Part shown: one piece after another, positions 1 to 5,412 of the stretch
Position numbering within the stretch: position 1 is the stretch's first letter
How the letters are laid out: every line of letters begins with the position of its first letter
From: Methylococcaceae bacterium
GTDB taxonomy: Bacteria > Pseudomonadota > Gammaproteobacteria > Methylococcales > UBA1147
Direction of reading: 5' to 3'
Length of the DNA stretch: 5,412 nt
Assembly: GCA_022616595.1 (NCBI GenBank)
Contig: JAKEEL010000187.1
Span: 1-5,412 of the forward strand
Made by a program: the position numbers and the translations under genes
Notes under the pieces: generated by a model
Told to the model about the DNA's origin: nothing
What the model saw: only the letters and a program-made list of their open reading frames with translations
The model's database searches: none

Positions 1-2060
1 AAAGCCTTCGGACCGCGCGCGGCCTTCTCCCATTCCCGCTCGTCCGGCAGCCGGATTGCAAAGCCCCGCATCGCCGAGAGCCAGCGGCAGAACGCCACGG
101 CCTCGTACCAGTTCACATTCGTTTTCGGGCGGTTCGGCTCGGGCCAAGTGGAAACTTGCGGTTCGGGTCTGATTAAATTTTGCCAAAAGTCCTGGACGGG
201 TTTCTCTCCAAATCCAAACAAGCGTTTTAAACCTCCCTTCGGTTGGCGTGTTTGATACCCGCCGGCATCCACAAAAGCCTGAAACTGCGCGTTGGTCACC
301 GGATAGCGCGCGATGTAGAAGGTAGGTAGTTCGAGCGTTTGGCCGTCCTGATAAATGAATTTTCCGGCCGGAATCTCCACCCAGTCGATATCCGGCAGGC
401 CATTTTTATCGAGCCCCACGCCCTCGCGCGGATCGCCGAGGCGCGCGAGTTCGTCGCCGATCTCAAGACGCCTCGGCGGCTTGGTCTTGATGTCGTTGAT
501 TTCATCCAGATAAGCCTGGATTTCGGGAGAAAAAGCCGTTTCCTGTGGTTTCTCCGCAACCCCGGATTCGACCGGAATCCGGATTTCCCTCACCCCGACA
601 CCGGACCGCGGATCGCCAAGCTCGGCGAGCCGATCGCCGATCTCAAGACGGCGCGGCGGTTCGGTTGCAGGGTCGTTGATTTGCTTTAGAAGGCGGTCGA
701 TTTCATCTGCTGCTGGTGAATCGGCACCCAATGCTTCGTCGTAAAGCTTCTCCTGCTCCAGCCATTTATTGATCTGATTCAAAAATTGCCCGGCCTCCGA
801 AGATTCCTCCAAGCGAACCCAATCGCTCCAATCAAAAACACGGCTGAAACCTCCGGCACCGGAAACCGGTGGTTCTGAAGGGTCGGTCCTTAGAATGAAA
901 CTGTTTTCCAATTCGATTTCTTCCGGGAATTTTCTACCCTCCCAGAATTTCAGCGCATTACGCGTCCAAAGCCGGATCATCCAGAGCTTAGGGCCGTCCT
1001 TACTCAGGTTCGGACGACCGGATTCCTGCACCAGCTCTACATCGAACTTCTTCGTTTCGAGCCACTCTTGAATCTGTTCCGCCTGACCGCGGTCGGCCTC
1101 GACATAGCACAAATAAATCGTAACGGATGGCCTTTCCTCTGCGTCTCGCAATCCTTCCACTCGCTCAAAATCCGACCTGAGGGAGTACTGACGACCGTCC
1201 CGGGTTACCAGCATCAAACGCGGACTACGGTTGCGCACCTCGATGCGGCTATCGGTGCCCACGGTGTACCATTGGCCTTCCCGCCCTTCCGGAACGACAT
1301 AAATATCCGCCGGCAAGGGTGTCGGAAAGGTCAACTGTTGTGTGCTTTGGCCCGGAGCCTTGAACACCAATACCTGGCGACTCACATCTGCGTGCAGATT
1401 AACCCCGAGTTGCGCCTGTTCCAGCGGTGCGGGCAAATTGGCGGCGAGCCAGTCGGGTAGTACACTCGGAGGACCTAACTGGCTCCAGCTGCCGGAATCG
1501 CTGAGCGCGAGGCTTGCGTACTGCGCAAGCAAAAGCGATTCCTCGCTTTGGATTCCGGGGTTGTTGATCACCGGCAGGCTGCGCTTGACCCAGCGCGCCA
1601 AAGCGATGCGCTCCGCTTCGTTCGGCTCGGCCTTGATGCGCCGGAGAATGTCTCGGAGGCCTTTTCGAATCCCGTCCTGATCTCCTGAAAGCGCACAATA
1701 ACGCAGGTCGCGCTCCAGTCGCTCTTCAGGCGACCAATGGCGGGTCGCGAGCCGGGTGTAATCCCACACTTGCCCGATTTCGGGCGACTTCCTGAGTTGA
1801 TCCGCCAATTGCCGCGCCGCGCCATGATGGAAAATTATATGGCGGCTGCTGCGCGCCACGACCAAGGGGCTGAACCAGAGCAGCGATTCAATTTCCGGAC
1901 CGGCCTGCGGTACAAATCGGCGCCGCGCGTTACGCAGGAGCAGCGGTTCGATTCGCGTGGTCAGGCAAAGGACGCGTGCAAGGTCCATGATTTCCGGCCA
2001 GCGCTTCGCGGTATCCAGGAACAATTGTTGTTCGAAGGGATTCGGCTGGAGCCAGCTCAT
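1..2060 (-). CDS. Multidomain protein with C-terminal FGE/SUMF1-type domain (3' end outside window)
   Basis: The reading frame is open for 686 codons from ATG 2060 to the window edge; I translated it by hand and found no stop. The ATG is the only sensible start: it overlaps the preceding TGA (ATGA), and an in-frame TAA lies 12 bases upstream. Residues 1 to about 170 look helical. About 215-300 are strand-rich. About 312-392 resemble a degraded TIR fold (VTIYLCY at 313-319). About 456-550 hold two copies of a repeat containing PPRRLEIGD and LGDPR. From about 558 an FGE-type domain begins: EIPAGKF, YPVTNAQFQAF (586-596), NVNWYEAVAFCRWL (648-661), RLPDEREWEKAARG (670-683). FGE enzymes oxidise a sulfatase cysteine to formylglycine, but domains of this fold are also common as ligand- or nucleic-acid-associated modules in conflict systems. 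The catalytic cysteine region would lie past position 1, so activity cannot be judged. No sulfatase gene is in view, favouring a non-sulfatase role. Confidence 0.93.
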   Translation of the reverse strand, partial: MSWLQPNPFEQQLFLDTAKRWPEIMDLARVLCLTTRIEPLLLRNARRRFVPQAGPEIESLLWFSPLVVARSSRHIIFHHGAARQLADQLRKSPEIGQVWDYTRLATRHWSPEERLERDLRYCALSGDQDGIRKGLRDILRRIKAEPNEAERIALARWVKRSLPVINNPGIQSEESLLLAQYASLALSDSGSWSQLGPPSVLPDWLAANLPAPLEQAQLGVNLHADVSRQVLVFKAPGQSTQQLTFPTPLPADIYVVPEGREGQWYTVGTDSRIEVRNRSPRLMLVTRDGRQYSLRSDFERVEGLRDAEERPSVTIYLCYVEADRGQAEQIQEWLETKKFDVELVQESGRPNLSKDGPKLWMIRLWTRNALKFWEGRKFPEEIELENSFILRTDPSEPPVSGAGGFSRVFDWSDWVRLEESSEAGQFLNQINKWLEQEKLYDEALGADSPAADEIDRLLKQINDPATEPPRRLEIGDRLAELGDPRSGVGVREIRIPVESGVAEKPQETAFSPEIQAYLDEINDIKTKPPRRLEIGDELARLGDPREGVGLDKNGLPDIDWVEIPAGKFIYQDGQTLELPTFYIARYPVTNAQFQAFVDAGGYQTRQPKGGLKRLFGFGEKPVQDFWQNLIRPEPQVSTWPEPNRPKTNVNWYEAVAFCRWLSAMRGFAIRLPDEREWEKAARGPKA
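411..695 (-). repeat. Tandem 60-residue repeat unit before the FGE domain
   Basis: Two in-frame copies are spaced exactly 180 bases apart: 695-591 (residues 456-490) and 515-411 (residues 516-550). Aligned by hand, 24 of 35 residues are identical, including IND, PPRRLEIGD and LGDPR. The DNA matches at about 69 of 105 positions, with near-identical stretches around the LEIGD codons. This indicates an internal duplication within the gene, not a mobile element. In FGE-containing conflict proteins a single GDPR-type segment commonly precedes the domain (from memory of the family), so the second copy is the extra feature. Confidence 0.85.
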
Positions 2061-3064
2061 TGCGGTATGTTATGACCGAGACCGATTTTGCGGCGAATCA
2101 TCCCGGCCGTGGTGTAGGGACTCCAGTGAATCAGTTCGGGATAGCTCCCGAGTCCCACGGGCCAGCGTTCTCTGGGCCAGGGAATCAAAATCAGCAAAGG
2201 ACTGCCTTTCTCCCGGCATCGATCGATAAATGGCATCCACTGGGCGGGCTTTTCCGCGCGTCCTCCTCTCCCCTGAATCCCGAAGTCGGTCGCCGTCAGT
2301 ATCGGCCGTTTATCCGGATTCCATGCCAGCGGTTCAAAGTCCGCCGTCCAGCGCTGCGCAGCCGAGGGATCGCCTTCGAACACAAAGGTCTCGATTTTAT
2401 CCGCGGGCGTGATCTGAGCAATCTGGGCCACAAGCGAAGCCAAATCTTCATAAAAGGGGACCATGCTGCTTCGGTAATCGAGCAGCAATTGACAGCCGAG
2501 AGCCAGCGTAGCGGAAGGCAGGCGCGGCAATCGGGGTAGCGCCTTGCCCCTTACCATGAATTCAAACAGGCGGGAGAGATCGATTTCATGACCTGGCCGC
2601 AGAGTCGCCAGAGCCGCGGAAAATAGCCCGCGGCTGGTGTTTTCCGTAAACAGGGTGGAGCGCGCCAGAGCCTGGTTACCGGCATTCCGGTCGAGTATTT
2701 CGTAGGCCCCGTCCGGCGCCTGCAAGTGGCCGGATGTCGGCGGAGCCCTTATTCCCAACTCTTCCAAAGCACCGGGAACTTCGAAATCCGGCAGTTTGAC
2801 TGGGGGTTCGGGTTGTGGAGGCGTCTGGAAGCTCCGCGGCGGCCTCGGCTGTTCGGTCTTAACGGAGGACCGATCGGGATAACGATGGGTATCATAAATT
2901 TCCGTCTGTGCTTCGAGCTTCGCTGTCTCTTCGATCGCAAATCCGAGACAGCGTGCCACGGCTTTGAATTGCTCGGGAGACTCACAGCGCAGTTCGGCCA
3001 TAGCCCGTGCGAGATCGCCTAGGTGGATTTCTTCGCGACGGCGATTCCAATCGGCGTTTATCAA
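2057..3064 (-). CDS. MoxR-associated protein with degenerate vWA-like C-terminal domain
   Basis: A 335-aa protein of unproven function. Residues 1-58 appear helical. Residues about 60-98 form a proline-rich, low-complexity linker. Residues about 135-180 are a conserved-looking lead-in (LFTENTSRGLFSAAL at 138-152). Residues about 185-330 fit a vWA-like Rossmann fold: strand ending in LLLD (193-196), then RSSM (198-201) and a long helix, strand ETFVFEGD (225-232), strand ILTATDFG (255-262), and strand LLILIPWP (290-297). The metal-binding DxSxS motif is only partly kept (D196, R198, S200), so metal binding is doubtful. vWA proteins are the standard partners of MoxR ATPases, and position and overlap support that here. 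The start is TTG at 3064, chosen because AAGGA lies 9 bases upstream and TTGA overlaps the ATPase stop; an in-frame ATG (residue 22, at 3001) is the alternative. The vWA assignment rests on strand pattern and context. Without a profile search it is probable, not proven. Confidence 0.88.
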   Translation of the reverse strand: MINADWNRRREEIHLGDLARAMAELRCESPEQFKAVARCLGFAIEETAKLEAQTEIYDTHRYPDRSSVKTEQPRPPRSFQTPPQPEPPVKLPDFEVPGALEELGIRAPPTSGHLQAPDGAYEILDRNAGNQALARSTLFTENTSRGLFSAALATLRPGHEIDLSRLFEFMVRGKALPRLPRLPSATLALGCQLLLDYRSSMVPFYEDLASLVAQIAQITPADKIETFVFEGDPSAAQRWTADFEPLAWNPDKRPILTATDFGIQGRGGRAEKPAQWMPFIDRCREKGSPLLILIPWPRERWPVGLGSYPELIHWSPYTTAGMIRRKIGLGHNIPQ

Positions 3065-4020
3065 ACCTGGGTGTCCTTGAGCAGGATCGCGTTCTCGATT
3101 TTTCGCCAGACCGAATCCGGGTTTTCGCTGACATCGATGGCGAGTTTTTCACAGGCCCGGATCGCATCGAGAAATTCGCCTGTCCCAGGCGGCCGGCGCA
3201 GCAGATTTTTCGCTTCCTCCCGAAATCGGAGGATCTTTTCCGCGATGGCCTCGATCCGTGCGCGATTGCTGTTCGGATCATGCTCCAACGCGATTCTCAC
3301 GAGTTCATTCTTGCCGGGCTCGGGCAACGTCAGCGTGACACAGCGGCGCAGAAAGGCCTGCGGCAGTTCACGCTCGCCGTTGGTGGTGATGATGGTCAGA
3401 ATTTTCAGGTCGCCCGCCGCTTCGATTTTGCCGCCGTCCGGCAGACTGAAACTCCTGCGGTCCAAAGGTTCCAGGAGATCGTTCGGCAGATCCGGTTCCG
3501 CCTTGTCGATTTCGTCAATCAGTAGAACGACCCCCTTATTTTGGTCGCGTTCTATGCCGATATAGTCCAGAGTGATACCCCATTCGCCGGCCTGCGTTTC
3601 GGTCATACCTCGACGGCGGGCCGATTCCGGATTGAAGGCCCACCAGAATATACCGGGATTGTGATAGGCCTGATCGGGTTTTAAACTAGATTCAGGTTCC
3701 GAATCGGGCTGGGGTTTCCGGATCTGGGCATCGTTGAGCCGGCGCAGGTGATCGACCTCCACGGTAAGTTCTTCCAGCCGTGTTCTCGAGGTGATTGTCC
3801 TACCAAGAAAATTCCAGCGCTGCACCGCGGCGGCGGCCTCAGCCAAGCGGCTCTTGCCGCAGCCGGGTTTCCCCGATACGAGTAAGGGCCGGTCCGTGGC
3901 CAAGGCGACATCGAGTGCGATCACGATATCGTCGCTGAATACATAGGGAAGGTTGCCCCCATCTTTAAGTAGAATTCCATCCGCGGGTAGATTTTTAAAA
4001 TACGCTGGTTTGTATTTCAT
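3061..4020 (-). CDS. MoxR-type AAA+ ATPase
   Basis: A 319-aa single-domain AAA+ ATPase, the usual length for MoxR proteins. Visible motifs are Walker A GKPGCGKS (50-57), Walker B VVLLIDEID (164-172, with D169 and E170), sensor 1 around ITTN (211-214), arginine-finger candidates R225-R226 in LPQAFLRRC, and a sensor 2/lid region around RRPPGTGEFLD (275-285). About 105 residues separate Walker A from Walker B. This long stretch includes a proline- and acid-rich part (about 101-120) and then an aromatic-rich part with FWWAF (125-129), which I take as typical of this MoxR subgroup. MoxR proteins are chaperone-like ATPases that remodel partner complexes, usually with a vWA protein; the next gene encodes such a candidate. 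The start overlaps the preceding stop as TAATG with no strong Shine-Dalgarno sequence (only a weak GGA), so translation is probably coupled. All core catalytic residues are present, so it should be active. Confidence 0.95.
   Translation of the reverse strand: MKYKPAYFKNLPADGILLKDGGNLPYVFSDDIVIALDVALATDRPLLVSGKPGCGKSRLAEAAAAVQRWNFLGRTITSRTRLEELTVEVDHLRRLNDAQIRKPQPDSEPESSLKPDQAYHNPGIFWWAFNPESARRRGMTETQAGEWGITLDYIGIERDQNKGVVLLIDEIDKAEPDLPNDLLEPLDRRSFSLPDGGKIEAAGDLKILTIITTNGERELPQAFLRRCVTLTLPEPGKNELVRIALEHDPNSNRARIEAIAEKILRFREEAKNLLRRPPGTGEFLDAIRACEKLAIDVSENPDSVWRKIENAILLKDTQV
3074..3078 (-). promoter_or_regulatory. Ribosome binding site supporting the TTG start of the vWA-like gene
   Basis: AAGGA on the minus strand, inside the end of the ATPase gene, lies 9 bases before the TTG at 3064. 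It decides the start of this gene: no ATG is available near that point, and the first in-frame ATG is 63 bases further downstream. By contrast, the ATPase gene and the FGE gene lack a clear Shine-Dalgarno sequence. Confidence 0.6.
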
Positions 4021-5342
4021 TAGGGAATTCCATATTTCTGGTTCAGAAAGGTCCGGGTAAGATGCTCGCCAAGTAACGCTTCTTCCTCGGCTTCCGGATC
4101 TACTCGTGGAAGCACCGCTTTCACGCGCTCCGGTAAAATGCCCGGGGATTCTCCCTCCTGGAGTATAATTATTAGCTTCTTATAAATACCGTGAAGCCTT
4201 TGAAGCTCAACAATAAGACGAGGATCAAAAAATCCGGAATCGGCATTGGGCGATTGCACGAACAACACTATGACCCTGAAATTCTGATCGATTTTCCGGT
4301 CCATCTTTTCTTCTGAAATACCTGTGGGACATTTGAGCGTATTAAAGAAACGGGAGCGGATGTTCATTTTAACCTGATCTATGTTCATAGTATCGTCCAC
4401 GGATATCAACAAATAGGCTGTCGAACCGCTCCAGGCCCGTTCGATGTAGCGGTCGAGTGTGTAATGGTCGGTCTTAAGATCAGGTTGCGCAAGGGTTAGA
4501 AATTTTCCGTTCAGAGCCAGAGGCCGATTGTGAGCCAGCGCGGAGGGGATGGCGCCGGCCGCACCCGGATCAACCCACAATGAACGAATTTGCCGGAATA
4601 ACTCCTCGACTTTTTCCTTCGGCGGTCCAGGAATCAATCGGTCGATCGCCCGATTGAAACAATCGAAATGATCCACACCCTGAAAAAACAGGTGTCTGAT
4701 CAATAAATAAGCATAATGTTGTTTTTTATCGGAATGAAATTCGCAGCCGATCTTTATGTTCAGGTCACCGAGTATTTTTTCCAATACCGCTTCGGTAGTA
4801 TCTCCGGCCAGAAGATGGGCGAAGCTGCCTTGAATAAGTTCAAGCGGGGTTTCCCAGACGTTAATATCCTCCGGATTGAGCTTCTGGATTAGGCCGGCCA
4901 GGATATCCTTGGCTGCCGCATTTCGAATACACTGGCTGGTATCGATCTTCAAGGTCCCGAAAAAATCTTTGGCCAGATCTTCCGGGCTCGTTTCACCGTC
5001 GAGCAGCACCGGGATCAATATAAACTTCGAATCGAGTTCCCGCCGCCAACTCAAAATGGCGGCCTCTTTGGCCACCCAGTTGGATTTTTCAATGGCACGT
5101 CTGGAGAAAAGAATGATCGCGACATGGCATTCGGCGAGCCACACGTTGAGTTGATGGTTCCAATCCTCGCCCGGTATCAGTCCGTCCCGGTCCACCAGGA
5201 CATCGACCTTGTCTTTGTAATGTCCCCGAATCGCCCGGCAGGTCGCGCCGAGAAGAAGCCAGTTATGATCGTCGTCCGCGTGGTTATGGTCGATATCGTC
5301 CAGTCTCGAGCTATGACTCACAAACAATTTCAGTTTTGACAT
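4020..5342 (-). CDS. TIR-domain protein with uncharacterised C-terminal half, probable effector
   Basis: A 440-aa protein. Residues 1-155 read as a bacterial TIR domain: an opening strand with FVSHSS (7-12), the DRDGLIPGEDW loop (51-61), the strand VAIILFS (74-80), then S87-x-W89-x-x-x-E93, where E93 fits the catalytic glutamate of NAD-consuming TIR domains. A further strand ILIPVLL follows at 108-114. TIR domains of this kind cleave NAD+ or make signalling nucleotides; activity here is inferred. Residues about 200-260 look helical. Residues about 300-415 look alpha/beta (strands near 309-315, 356-363 and 389-394) and match nothing I can name firmly; an inactive-STAND-like domain is possible. 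No signal peptide or membrane segment is seen, so the protein is probably cytosolic. It is the first gene of the operon. The ATG has an AGGGA ribosome site 10 bases upstream. Its TAA shares one base with the ATG of the ATPase gene. The middle of the gene has AT-rich patches. TIR call firm; C-terminal role unknown. Confidence 0.93.
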   Translation of the reverse strand: MSKLKLFVSHSSRLDDIDHNHADDDHNWLLLGATCRAIRGHYKDKVDVLVDRDGLIPGEDWNHQLNVWLAECHVAIILFSRRAIEKSNWVAKEAAILSWRRELDSKFILIPVLLDGETSPEDLAKDFFGTLKIDTSQCIRNAAAKDILAGLIQKLNPEDINVWETPLELIQGSFAHLLAGDTTEAVLEKILGDLNIKIGCEFHSDKKQHYAYLLIRHLFFQGVDHFDCFNRAIDRLIPGPPKEKVEELFRQIRSLWVDPGAAGAIPSALAHNRPLALNGKFLTLAQPDLKTDHYTLDRYIERAWSGSTAYLLISVDDTMNIDQVKMNIRSRFFNTLKCPTGISEEKMDRKIDQNFRVIVLFVQSPNADSGFFDPRLIVELQRLHGIYKKLIIILQEGESPGILPERVKAVLPRVDPEAEEEALLGEHLTRTFLNQKYGIP

Positions 5343-5352
5343 CCGTTCGTTT

Positions 5353-5357
5353 TCCCT
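5353..5357 (-). promoter_or_regulatory. Ribosome binding site of the TIR gene
   Basis: AGGGA on the minus strand lies 10 bases before the ATG at 5342. It is the only Shine-Dalgarno-like sequence in the operon's leader and supports the chosen start of the first gene. Confidence 0.6.
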
Positions 5358-5381
5358 GCTTTTCTTGAAATCCGAGTCGGG

Positions 5382-5410
5382 ATTGTAACCGATCGATCGC
5401 CGCGTGAAAA
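5382..5410 (-). promoter_or_regulatory. Candidate sigma70-type promoter for the operon
   Basis: On the minus strand TTTTCA (5410-5405, 4 of 6 matches to TTGACA) and TACAAT (5387-5382, 5 of 6 matches to TATAAT) are separated by 17 bases. Transcription would start near 5375, giving a leader of about 33 bases before the TIR-gene ATG at 5342. It is the only promoter-like pair I see in the 70 bases upstream, and the three downstream genes have no intergenic space for their own. The -35 box is weak and sits almost at the window edge, so a promoter further upstream is possible. Confidence 0.42.
5390..5399. promoter_or_regulatory. Perfect 10-bp palindrome in the promoter spacer, possible operator
   Basis: CGATCGATCG is its own reverse complement and lies between the candidate -35 and -10 boxes, where a bound protein would block polymerase. 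A second short palindrome, CCGAGTCGG (5372-5380), surrounds the predicted transcription start. Short GATC-rich palindromes arise easily by chance, so an operator role is speculative. Confidence 0.18.
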
Positions 5411-5412
5411 AG

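Noticed and set aside
1512..1530. Hairpin with a perfect 7-bp stem (GCTTGCG / CGCAAGC) and 5-base loop
   Set aside because: It lies inside coding sequence, has no T-run on either side, and such short stems are expected by chance.
339..2075. Several plus- and minus-strand reading frames of 85-130 codons across the left third
   Set aside because: The continuous 686-codon minus-strand frame with FGE motifs explains this whole stretch; the short frames are its shadows.
2060..2539. Plus-strand reading frame of 159 codons opposite the vWA-like gene
   Set aside because: Antisense to a supported gene in a tight operon, with no domain or ribosome site; a shadow frame in GC-rich DNA.
3007..3565. Two long plus-strand reading frames of 172 and 180 codons opposite the ATPase gene
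   Set aside because: They lie wholly antisense to motif-verified MoxR coding sequence, overlap each other in different frames, and show no recognisable domain.
1..5412. Transposon, CRISPR, tRNA or terminator signatures
   Set aside because: None seen: no spaced direct repeats, no terminal inverted repeats with a transposase, and no GC hairpin followed by a T-run; practically the whole window is coding.

Overview
All four genes lie on the minus strand and read from the right edge (about 5410) towards the left edge. They form one tightly packed operon that continues past position 1. The order of transcription is: (1) a 440-aa TIR-domain protein (5342-4020), (2) a 319-aa MoxR-type AAA+ ATPase (4020-3061), (3) a 335-aa protein with a degenerate von Willebrand A (vWA)-like C-terminal domain (3064-2057), and (4) a large multidomain protein (2060 to beyond 1, at least 686 aa) ending in a formylglycine-generating-enzyme/sulfatase-modifying-factor (FGE/SUMF1)-type domain cut by the window edge. 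Every junction overlaps (TAATG, TTGA, ATGA), so the four products are probably made by coupled translation from one message. A plausible sigma70-type promoter (TTTTCA, 17 bp, TACAAT) and a Shine-Dalgarno sequence precede the first gene.

The gene set resembles the NTP-dependent biological-conflict systems in which a MoxR ATPase works with a vWA-type partner and large regulatory proteins carrying effector domains such as TIR. In my reading the TIR protein is the likely toxic effector, because it keeps a putative NADase glutamate. The MoxR ATPase and vWA-like protein would form a chaperone-like switch, and the FGE-type protein would be a sensor, scaffold or adaptor. This is inference from domain content; nothing in the window shows what triggers the system.

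Unusual details are: a degenerate MIDAS motif in the vWA-like protein; a second, TIR-like but apparently inactive segment inside the FGE protein; a tandem 60-residue repeat unit just before its FGE domain; a TTG start supported by a good Shine-Dalgarno sequence; and AT-rich patches in the TIR gene that contrast with GC-rich stretches in the FGE gene.

The organism is a bacterium with moderately high GC, Shine-Dalgarno-led translation and dense operons. A proteobacterium is plausible, but the window holds no taxonomic marker. No RNA genes, insertion sequences, CRISPR arrays or terminators were seen. The only non-coding sequence is the 70 bases upstream of the first gene.
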